39,466 nucleotides of DNA from an uncultured Oscillospiraceae bacterium (GTDB taxonomy: Bacteria; Bacillota; Clostridia; Oscillospirales; Ruminococcaceae): NCBI GenBank assembly GCA_934481355.1, contig CAKSPH010000025.1, positions 1 through 39,466 on the forward strand, in the 5' to 3' direction. Position numbers and translations under genes: made by a program. This document shows, in pieces, positions 17,158 through 23,130 of this stretch; the stretch's first letter is position 1, and every line of letters starts with the position of its first letter. Under the pieces are notes generated by a model, which was not told the origin of the DNA, ran no database searches, and was given only the letters and a program-made list of their open reading frames with translations.

Positions 17158-18215
17158 AGCTTTTCTCCTGTGATTTCATTGCGTTCTTTCCAGCACTGCG
17201 GGTCGGGGGCGTACATATTACCGGTGTAACCGAATGTTACCGCCGGACAGCCCCTGCAATACCCGCGAAGCTCGCAGCGGCTGCATTTCTCAAATTTGTC
17301 CCACTGCCTGTATTCGTCAAGCTCAGCGCCGTTGAACAGGTCGTAGAGCGGGGTTTCGAACACGTTTCCGATTCTGGATTCCATGCGGCGGCAGGCATAA
17401 ACATCGCCGGTCGGGATTATCGTCATGTGACCCGTCCCGCAGTGGCAGCCGTCGTAAATTACGTCAGGGTCGCTGTTTTCCGGAAGCTTGAACAGTCCGT
17501 TTTCGTAGAGATACAGCGTCCAGAGGTGGTCTTTAAGCTGGAAAGTTGTCGTACAGCCGTTCTTTTTGTGTTCCTCAAATTTCCTGTGGCACATATCCAT
17601 GAATTTGCGGTACTGCTGCGGGGGAATGTGATATTCCTCAGACTTCTGACCGCTGGTTGGACAGTATCTTCCGAATGCGAATACGTCAACGTTTTTCTCC
17701 GCGCACAGGTCGATGAGCTGCGGGAAATCCCCGATATTTGCGCTGGAAACCGTGGACATTATTGCGCAGTACATTCCCGCATTTTTTATGCAGTCTATCT
17801 TCTCGATGGTAGTGTCGAACGAACCCGGCTTGCGGAACATATCGTGGGTTTCGCGCATTCCGTCAAGTGAAAGCTGGTACTTCACGCAGCCGTGCTCACG
17901 GAGCTTACAGCATACCTCGTCGTTCAGGTGAAACGGATTCCCGAGGATAGCCCAGCGGATATCCTTTTCTTTCAGCTTCTGCGCAAGCTTCCAGAAGTCC
18001 TTATGTAAAATCGGGTCGCCGCCTGTGATATAGATATAGGGCGTTCTGCCGAGCCTTTCGCACATATCCTCTATGCTCGCGAGTACCTGTTCCATTCTGT
18101 CGAACGGCATTTCGGTGAGCTTCTTGCAGTTGTCCTCCGCGAAGATGTAGCAGTGCTTGCAGCGCTGGTCGCAGGTGTCGGTAATGTGCCACTGGAAGGC
18201 AAAATAGGGTTTCAT
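17151..18215 (-). CDS. Radical SAM/SPASM peptide maturase (ACGX system)
   Basis: 354 aa. CDQRCKHC (C15, C19, C22) is the radical SAM 4Fe-4S motif, followed by YITGGDP. The C-terminal SPASM region has CHCGTGHMTIIPTGDVYACRR and then CSRCELRGYCRGCPA plus a last cysteine, enough for two auxiliary clusters. SPASM proteins usually modify ribosomal peptides. The gene directly downstream of an ACGX-repeat peptide fits the named but poorly characterised 'radical SAM/SPASM protein, ACGX system'. The modification is not known to me; thioether links from the repeated cysteines are a reasonable guess. It is followed by, and overlaps, the nitroreductase gene. Confidence 0.9.
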   Translation of the reverse strand: MKPYFAFQWHITDTCDQRCKHCYIFAEDNCKKLTEMPFDRMEQVLASIEDMCERLGRTPYIYITGGDPILHKDFWKLAQKLKEKDIRWAILGNPFHLNDEVCCKLREHGCVKYQLSLDGMRETHDMFRKPGSFDTTIEKIDCIKNAGMYCAIMSTVSSANIGDFPQLIDLCAEKNVDVFAFGRYCPTSGQKSEEYHIPPQQYRKFMDMCHRKFEEHKKNGCTTTFQLKDHLWTLYLYENGLFKLPENSDPDVIYDGCHCGTGHMTIIPTGDVYACRRMESRIGNVFETPLYDLFNGAELDEYRQWDKFEKCSRCELRGYCRGCPAVTFGYTGNMYAPDPQCWKERNEITGEKLC

Positions 18216-18244
18216 AGCGGTATCCTCCGATGATATTTGCTCAG

Positions 18245-18268
18245 GGACAGCCGGAAATCCGGCTGTCC
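18245..18268 (-). promoter_or_regulatory. Intergenic hairpin between precursor and maturase
   Basis: Perfect 10-bp stem GGACAGCCGG/CCGGCTGTCC with a 4-nt loop, in the gap between peptide stop and radical SAM start. No T run follows on the minus strand, so it looks like a partial terminator or mRNA 3'-end stabiliser, a usual way to make more precursor than enzyme. Confidence 0.65.
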
Positions 18269-18286
18269 GGGGTTGCGAAGTTTGTT

Positions 18287-18556
18287 TTACTTCTTGTCAG
18301 GGTCAGCTGCGCCGCACGCAGAACCGCAAGCAGAAGCGGGAGCCTTGGGGTCGGCTGTGCCGCACGCAGAGCCGCAAGCGGAAGCAGGAGCCTTGGGGTC
18401 AGCTGTGCCGCACGCAGAGCCGCAAGCGGAAGCAGGAGCCTTGGGGTCGGCTGTGCCGCACGCAGAACCGCAAGCGGAAGCGGGCTTGTCAGCCGGGTCA
18501 GCAGTTCCGCAGGCAGTGCCGGAAAATGCAGCTACATTCTTTAATGTTTCGCTCAT
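18287..18556 (-). CDS. ACGX-repeat RiPP precursor peptide
   Basis: 89 aa. A short leader (MSETLKNVAAFSG) is followed by nine cysteines, all in an A-C-G-X context (C16, 29, 33, 45, 49, 61, 65, 77, 81). From residue 28 they are arranged as a 16-residue repeat ACGSACGTADPKAPAS. Composition is almost only A, C, G, P, D, K, S and T. AGGAGG lies 7 nt before the ATG. This matches the ACGX-repeat peptide family paired with a radical SAM/SPASM enzyme, which is the next gene. The leader is much shorter than the core, so recognition probably uses the first ~13 residues. The final product and its role (metallophore, redox peptide, antimicrobial) are unknown. Confidence 0.88.
   Translation of the reverse strand: MSETLKNVAAFSGTACGTADPADKPASACGSACGTADPKAPASACGSACGTADPKAPASACGSACGTADPKAPASACGSACGAADPDKK
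18301..18480. repeat. 48-bp in-frame tandem repeats in the precursor gene
   Basis: Units at 18301-18348, 18349-18396, 18397-18444 and a partial one at 18445-18480 differ by only a few bases each. Their near-identity at the DNA level, including synonymous sites, points to recent unit duplication, so copy number is likely to vary between strains. Confidence 0.9.
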
Positions 18557-18598
18557 GTTTGTAACCTCCTGTATTACTCGGATCTCTCCTGTGATTAC

Positions 18599-18627
18599 AG
18601 TATATCACGAGTTTTCAGCGTGCGCAA
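18599..18627 (-). promoter_or_regulatory. Promoter of the RiPP/SirTM operon
   Basis: Minus strand TTGCGC (18627-18622), 17-nt spacer, TATACT (18604-18599). It is 43 nt from the precursor ATG, and the palindromic operator begins 6 bp upstream of the -35 box. Confidence 0.7.
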
Positions 18628-18632
18628 GTACG

Positions 18633-18663
18633 CACTTTCAGGTTACATAGTTACCTGAAAGTG
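18633..18663. promoter_or_regulatory. Palindromic operator, probably for the HxlR regulator
   Basis: CACTTTCAGGT (18633-18643) and its exact complement ACCTGAAAGTG (18653-18663) flank a 9-bp spacer. HxlR/DUF24 dimers bind inverted repeats of this kind. The site lies between two divergent promoters, hard against the RiPP operon's -35 box and about 45 bp upstream of the regulator's -35 box. Confidence 0.7.
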
Positions 18664-18707
18664 ACTTTTGCACAACGGTGCGGTTCGTCGGAAAAATATT
18701 TTTTCAG

Positions 18708-18736
18708 TTGATTTTTCGCGGCATATATGCTATAAT
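18708..18736 (+). promoter_or_regulatory. Promoter of the HxlR gene
   Basis: TTGATT (18708-18713), 17-nt spacer, TATAAT (18731-18736), 39 nt before the start codon with GGAGGG in between. Confidence 0.75.
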
Positions 18737-18775
18737 GTATATAACATCATTTTCTGAACTTTTGGAGGGATACAT

Positions 18776-19102
18776 ATGCTAAAACGTGAAGAACTTCCCG
18801 AATGCGATGTTGCGACCACCGTACAGATAATCGGCAACAAGTGGAAGCTGCTGATAATGCGGAACCTGCTTTCCAGGTCATGGAGATTCAACGAGCTGCG
18901 GAAATCCCTTGACGGCGTGAGCCAGAAAGTACTGACCGACAGTCTTCGCCAGCTGGAATCCGACGGCATAATTCTGCGCACGGTATACCCGGAGGTACCT
19001 CCGAGGGTGGAGTATTCGCTGACAGAACTCGGCGAATCCATGCGACCTATTCTTTCTGCAATGGAAAACTGGGGAAAAAGTTATAAAGATACTCTTTTAT
19101 AA
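18776..19102 (+). CDS. HxlR-family winged-helix regulator
   Basis: 108 aa, the usual length. TVQIIGNKWKLLIMRNLL, RFNELRKSL and the recognition region QKVLTDSLRQLESDGII followed by PRVEYSLTELG are the HxlR (DUF24) winged-helix signature. A single N-terminal cysteine, C10 just before DVATTVQIIG, is where YodB/HypR-type members carry the thiol that senses quinones, aldehydes or disulfide stress. It is divergent from the RiPP operon and the 31-bp palindrome between them is the likely shared operator, so it is probably the local regulator. This suggests induction by electrophiles or thiol oxidation. Confidence 0.9.
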   Translation: MLKREELPECDVATTVQIIGNKWKLLIMRNLLSRSWRFNELRKSLDGVSQKVLTDSLRQLESDGIILRTVYPEVPPRVEYSLTELGESMRPILSAMENWGKSYKDTLL

Positions 19103-19220
19103 ACTACATTTGATAACGTTTCGTAAATGTTTTCAAAAACTCCGAGGCTGAATGCCGAACCGTGTAAATGCCAATAATACCCACGGAAAGTGAGGTATTG
19201 CACATGAAAAAAACACAAGG

Positions 19221-19263
19221 ACAACAAAAATGCCATATTCAGAAAAATCTGAACATGGCATTT
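19221..19263 (-). terminator. Terminator of the GH44 gene
   Basis: On the minus strand a 16-nt arm pair (19248-19263 with 19228-19243, one G-U pair in the middle) with a TTTT loop is followed by TTGTTGT. It starts 6 nt past the GH44 stop codon. Confidence 0.75.
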
Positions 19264-19268
19264 AAAAT

Positions 19269-21014
19269 TTATGAGCGCTTTATCTTTGAAAGAGCAACAG
19301 CAATAGCCGCAGCAACAGCGATTCCGGTGCCAACTGCCACGGGAACCACAGGAAAACCGTTTTTATCCGGCTGTTCCTCGGGGAGCTGTTCCGACTGTGG
19401 AGCCTTGAAAACAAGTTCCGTTACCGAAAGAGGTTTCAGCGAGTATTCCAGCACACGCCCGTCAAGCTCCGCAGGGTCTGCGCTGCGGATATCCGTGCTG
19501 TCGCCGTAAAGCTCGTAGACCTCCGCGCAGGAGTACCCGGTTTCACCGCCTATCGTAAGGCTTATCGGAGTTTCCTCATGCAGCGATTTGTTTGTGAGGA
19601 TAACGTGCAGATTGCCACTTTCATCGGTCGCGGAATATGCGGAAACCGTGTTCCGGTCGGAACTTTCGCTCTTGACTAATGTGTTTCCGAAGCCGCTTCC
19701 TCTGCCGTCATAATTCGTGAACATATTTATCGCGGCGAGCTGGTACTGATTCTGATCGAACGACCACAGCGATGAAAAGTACACGCCGTTTTCCGCGAAA
19801 ATTCCGAGTACGTCCGCCTGGCACACTCCACCGGAAATGTGATCTCCGCCTCCGAAATTGTACTCCGTGAACGCCAGCTTTGTTCCGGGGTAGTACTGAT
19901 CGATGGACTGCTGAATGTTCGGGATAAGCGGGAAGAATTCCGCGCCGTTGTCGGCTATCCAGCTGTTTTCAAGGTAGCCCTCCTCAAACAGAGAGCGCAC
20001 GCTGTCCAGCCGCGCCTTTACGCAGCCGTCACGGTCGTAATGACTGCAGGAGCGCTGACCGCATTCGCCCTTTGCTTCGGTGTAATAATGGATATCGAGG
20101 ACATCCAGCAGACGCCTGCCGTATGATTTCTCCGCCTTTTTCATTTCGTCAAGGTAGTAGTCGATGAACCAGCGGTAATTCCCTGCGCTCTGCTTTTCGC
20201 CCCAGTCGGGAGCGCCGGCAAGGCTCTGGTATGCGGTATATCCGTACAGCGACGGGCCGAACACCTCCGCGCTGCCGTCCATATCCTTAACGACCTGAGC
20301 GAGGTCTGCGCTCTTTTCAATAAGCTCATCGCAGGTGACGTGTTTGCTGTGCGCCAGCTTGTGAGTTCCGTTCCACAGCCCCGGCTCGTTGTCGAGCGCG
20401 TATGCGTTGAAGCCGCCGGAGGTGGAGTTCCCAAGCGTATTGATAAGGTAGTTCAGGTATTCGTCCGTGTACACCACGTTGTCCGTTTTATCCGGTTCCA
20501 TTGAGAATTCACCGGGCTTACGATTGACCACCTTGTACCAGTATTCCGTGTTCGGCGCGGTACAGTCGTCATCAACAAGGTCGAGTTTCTTGAACGTGCT
20601 GGAGGACACATATCCGAGCATCTGAAGCGTCAGCAGTTTGTACGGCACGTTATGCGCGGAAACGTCCATCGCGGCGTTCAGCGCGGCGCCGCCGGGGGTC
20701 TGCCGCAGGTCGTCGTCGAGTACGTCCTGAACCATGTGCATATCTGCGGAATTGTACCAGTCCGCGCCAGCGTTGGACATATTGTTTTCCCAGTTGTAGC
20801 AGCTCATTCGGTTGCCGCCAAGCCGGAATGCTCCCGCGCTGACGGCGCTCAGGTCAACGCCGCTGTTCACGCCGTATATGTACGGGGATATTTCGCGCAG
20901 CTCGGTCTGCGGGTCTACTGTTATTGAGATGGTCATGCTGTCCTCCGCGCTTGCGGGTATTGCTGCGGCAAGCGCCGCCGCGAGGGAAAGCGCCGCTATT
21001 TTTCTGAATTTCAT
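19269..21014 (-). CDS. Secreted, membrane-anchored GH44 endoglucanase/xyloglucanase
   Basis: 581 aa. Signal peptide at 1-23 (KFRK basic start, alanine-rich core, ASA cleavage site). The barrel begins ISPYIYGVNSG and has LGGNRMSCYNWENN, typical of GH44. E210 in DNEPG is the probable acid/base and E384 in FTEYNFGGG the probable nucleophile. A beta-sandwich follows, then a Pro/Glu-rich linker, a hydrophobic helix (about 554-575) and a basic tail KIKRS: a C-terminal membrane anchor in place of the dockerin or binding module often seen in ruminococcal glucanases. Family enzymes cut beta-1,4-glucans such as xyloglucan or CMC. Its gene lies downstream of araR in the same direction, separated by a small palindrome. 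Confidence 0.87.
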   Translation of the reverse strand: MKFRKIAALSLAAALAAAIPASAEDSMTISITVDPQTELREISPYIYGVNSGVDLSAVSAGAFRLGGNRMSCYNWENNMSNAGADWYNSADMHMVQDVLDDDLRQTPGGAALNAAMDVSAHNVPYKLLTLQMLGYVSSSTFKKLDLVDDDCTAPNTEYWYKVVNRKPGEFSMEPDKTDNVVYTDEYLNYLINTLGNSTSGGFNAYALDNEPGLWNGTHKLAHSKHVTCDELIEKSADLAQVVKDMDGSAEVFGPSLYGYTAYQSLAGAPDWGEKQSAGNYRWFIDYYLDEMKKAEKSYGRRLLDVLDIHYYTEAKGECGQRSCSHYDRDGCVKARLDSVRSLFEEGYLENSWIADNGAEFFPLIPNIQQSIDQYYPGTKLAFTEYNFGGGDHISGGVCQADVLGIFAENGVYFSSLWSFDQNQYQLAAINMFTNYDGRGSGFGNTLVKSESSDRNTVSAYSATDESGNLHVILTNKSLHEETPISLTIGGETGYSCAEVYELYGDSTDIRSADPAELDGRVLEYSLKPLSVTELVFKAPQSEQLPEEQPDKNGFPVVPVAVGTGIAVAAAIAVALSKIKRS

Positions 21015-21048
21015 CGTATTACCGCCTTTCCGGTTATCTGTTGATTAT

Positions 21049-21122
21049 GGTCACCTTTAAAAACCTCATGTAAGCGAAAATGTGCAGGCAGTGTGCTATA
21101 CACAAGGTTTTCAGAGGTGACC
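21049..21122. repeat. Short palindromic element related to the 189-bp repeat
   Basis: 74 bp with ends GGTCACCTTTAAAAACC and, inverted, GGTTTTCAGAGGTGACC; the arms differ at 3 positions and resemble the 17-bp ends of the repeats at 2357 and 27296. It lies between the araR stop and the GH44 start, so it may terminate araR transcription or carry or modulate the GH44 promoter. I see no other clear GH44 promoter. Confidence 0.5.
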
Positions 21123-21128
21123 TGATAT

Positions 21129-22178
21129 TTATGAGCTTTCTTTCTGGATAAAAGTCCACGGCAAAACTTCGGAAGAAACCTCCCTGCCGTTCAGGATATC
21201 GACAAGCTTTTGTGCGGCTATCCTGCCTATGTTCCTGTCCTCATAGGAAAGCGAGGTTATCGGCACCTGGGATATCCGGCTGAGATTGCTGTTGTCGAAG
21301 CTGACTACCGCAACGTCCTCCGGAACGCGTCTGCCAGCGGAGAGCAGGCACTTAACAAGCCCGAACGCCACCTCGTCGTTATAGCAAACGACCGCCGTGT
21401 TATCTCCGAGCCGCTTCAGTACCTCCTCCGGATCATCGAAGAGTTTTTCCTTTGTTTCAGTGGTGTACCAGAACACGTTCTCGTCAGGGATTATCAGACC
21501 GCTGCGGAAAAGCTCCGAAATAAAGCCCGAATACCGCTGATGACCCTGGATATCATCGCTCTTGAAATACCCTGCGATTTTCGTGTGACCGCGCTCAATG
21601 AGGTGCCGCACAAGCTCGGCGCCGCCCGCCTGATTATCCGCGCAGACGGAATACGTGCCGCTGAGGGTCGGGTAATATCCGTTGAAAAAGACTATCGGAA
21701 TGCCCATGCCTATAAGCTTCTCGTACAAATCGAAATTTGGATTCGGCATTGCGGATTTTGTTCCCTCTATCAGTATTCCGTCAACGGGATTTTTCAGTAT
21801 TTCTTCGAGAATAGCATGTTCGTTGCAGACGCGGTTGCGCGTCGCGGAAAGAACCGCAGTGTACTTGTTCTCGGACAGCACTTCCTCAACAGCCCGGAGC
21901 TGGCTCGGAAAAATGTAATCGCTGATGTATGTTGCAACTACCGCTATTTTTCCGGTCCTCGGGTTCAGCCGCTTCGGGCGCACAACCGAACCGCTGCCCT
22001 GCCGCTTTATTATAAGATTGTCCTCTACAAGGAGCGCCAGTGCCTTGCGTATCGTCTGGCGGCTGACGTTATACTGGGCTGTGAGCAGCTCCTCGGTAGG
22101 TATCGCCTGACCCTCAGTATATACGCCGTTTTCAATATCAGTTTTTATTGCCTGCGCGACAGCTTCATATTTAGTCAT
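21129..22178 (-). CDS. araR: AraR-type arabinose repressor (GntR HTH plus LacI sensor)
   Basis: 349 aa. Residues 1-70 are a GntR winged helix (IPTEELLTAQYNVSRQTIRKAL, then IIKRQGSGSVV). The remainder is a LacI/periplasmic-binding-type effector domain (GKIAVVATYISDYIFPS; GYFKSDDIQGHQRYSGF; VAVVSFDNSNLSRI). This exact fusion is AraR, which represses arabinose genes until L-arabinose binds. It is divergent from a decayed arabinose operon, and two AraR-like boxes lie in the shared control region. Its promoter is TTGACA-17-TATCAT at 22275-22247. Confidence 0.87.
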   Translation of the reverse strand: MTKYEAVAQAIKTDIENGVYTEGQAIPTEELLTAQYNVSRQTIRKALALLVEDNLIIKRQGSGSVVRPKRLNPRTGKIAVVATYISDYIFPSQLRAVEEVLSENKYTAVLSATRNRVCNEHAILEEILKNPVDGILIEGTKSAMPNPNFDLYEKLIGMGIPIVFFNGYYPTLSGTYSVCADNQAGGAELVRHLIERGHTKIAGYFKSDDIQGHQRYSGFISELFRSGLIIPDENVFWYTTETKEKLFDDPEEVLKRLGDNTAVVCYNDEVAFGLVKCLLSAGRRVPEDVAVVSFDNSNLSRISQVPITSLSYEDRNIGRIAAQKLVDILNGREVSSEVLPWTFIQKESS

Positions 22179-22200
22179 ATATTATCGCCCCTATAAATAA

Positions 22201-22212
22201 AAAGTACAAATT
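22201..22212. promoter_or_regulatory. Candidate AraR box 1
   Basis: AAAGTACAAATT resembles one half of the ACGTACAAAT-type AraR sites known from Bacillus. It lies downstream of the araR promoter, suited to autorepression. Match judged by eye. Confidence 0.4.
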
Positions 22213-22246
22213 CAAGCTCCGGCAGAATACAAATCCACCTGCGTAT

Positions 22247-22275
22247 ATGATACAACTTTGTGCTTAATTTGTCAA
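22247..22275 (-). promoter_or_regulatory. Promoter of araR
   Basis: Minus strand TTGACA (22275-22270), 17-nt spacer, TATCAT (22252-22247). Near-consensus. Confidence 0.8.
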
Positions 22276-22311
22276 GATGTTTTTGCGCGGCAGCACATTT
22301 GTTTGTTGAAA

Positions 22312-22327
22312 AAAACGTACAATTTGT
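22312..22327. promoter_or_regulatory. Candidate AraR box 2
   Basis: AAAACGTACAATTTGT contains ACGTACAA, the core of Bacillus AraR operators. It is placed between the divergent araR and ara operon promoters. Confidence 0.45.
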
Positions 22328-22372
22328 TATATATGCACAAAAGTTTTCCTGAAAGAATGTATATTTTGTGTA

Positions 22373-22401
22373 TTGCATTTATCGGGTCTTTGTGCTAAAA
22401 T
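22373..22401 (+). promoter_or_regulatory. Promoter of the arabinose operon
   Basis: TTGCAT (22373-22378), 17-nt spacer, TAAAAT (22396-22401). The operon behind it has lost most of its first genes. Confidence 0.7.
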
Positions 22402-22449
22402 AAGGACAACAAACAGGAACGCAGACAAAAATAAAAATTTGTAGCAATC

Positions 22450-22863
22450 ATGCTGGGAATTTGTTATAAGCGTTCCAAAACAAAACCACAACGATCATTT
22501 TTTATCGGAGAGAAAAAGCATAAAACAAAGTCCTCCGCTTACCTGATGTGCGGAGCGCTCGCAGGAATAGGCGGCTTTGTTTACTTCCTTCATGTCGGCT
22601 CCGGTTCACCCTCCCATGCAAGCGGAACCGAGATGAACTCGATCGCCCCCTCCATCATCGGCGGCACGATGCTCTCCGGCGGTTCCGGCAACATCATAGG
22701 AACGCTGTTCGGCGTCATCTCGCTGAGTACGATAAATAACATCGTTTCCTCCCTCGGACTTGACGACGCATGGTGGACGAACATTACCGTTGCGGCAATG
22801 ATCTGCTTGTTCCTTGTTATCCAGAGCGTGGTTCTTTCCAGAAAGAACAGGAAAAAGGCATAA
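22450..22863 (+). pseudogene. C-terminal remnant of a sugar ABC transporter permease
   Basis: 137 aa open frame whose last ~110 residues (SAYLMCGALAGIGGF, APSIIGGTMLSGGSGNIIGTLFG, then a membrane helix and a basic tail) match the C-terminal third of BPD_transp_2 sugar permeases. These transport ribose, galactofuranose or arabinose with a binding protein and an ATPase. Intact family members have over 300 residues with 8 or more helices. The first ~25 residues here look like non-genic sequence, and no binding-protein or ATPase genes lie between the promoter and this fragment. A deletion has therefore removed most of the transporter and left the promoter next to a fragment that cannot work. Confidence 0.8.
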
Positions 22864-22919
22864 ACACAAACCGCGCTGAATATTTGTTCGGTGCGGCTTT
22901 TCTGTGAAGGAGAATTATT

Positions 22920-23126
22920 ATGAACAAGATATACTTTGTCACCGGAAGCCAGGATCTTTACGGTGAGGAGACCCTCGCACAGGCTGCCAGGGACAGCACC
23001 CGGATAGCTGAATACACCAAAAAGTACACGATGGCGACGGACAACATCGCCGCAGTCCGCGAACAGGCAAAATATGAAGTGGCTCTCGAAGCATTACCTG
23101 ACGCTGCCGCGGCTCTCAAGAGGTGA
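22920..23126 (+). pseudogene. araA: Truncated L-arabinose isomerase
   Basis: 68 aa instead of about 500. IYFVTGSQDLYGEETL is the unmistakable AraA N-terminus, with GAAGGAG before the ATG. After about residue 32 the sequence (from TKKYTMATD to the end) no longer matches AraA; it may come from another gene joined by the deletion, or be out of frame. The catalytic glutamates and histidines of the isomerase are all missing. The stop lies 4 nt before the kinase gene, so translation coupling to the kinase may be why the short frame stays open. Arabinose could not be isomerised by this copy. Confidence 0.85.
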
Positions 23127-23130
23127 TAAT

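Noticed and set aside
18301..18492. Evenly spaced 48-bp repeats that could suggest a CRISPR array
   Set aside because: Units are contiguous with no unique spacers and translate in frame into the ACGX peptide with its own ribosome binding site.
22920..23126. Treating the 68-aa araA frame as a complete small protein
   Set aside because: Its first 32 residues are the exact start of a ~500-residue isomerase and the rest lacks any known fold, so truncation is the simpler reading.
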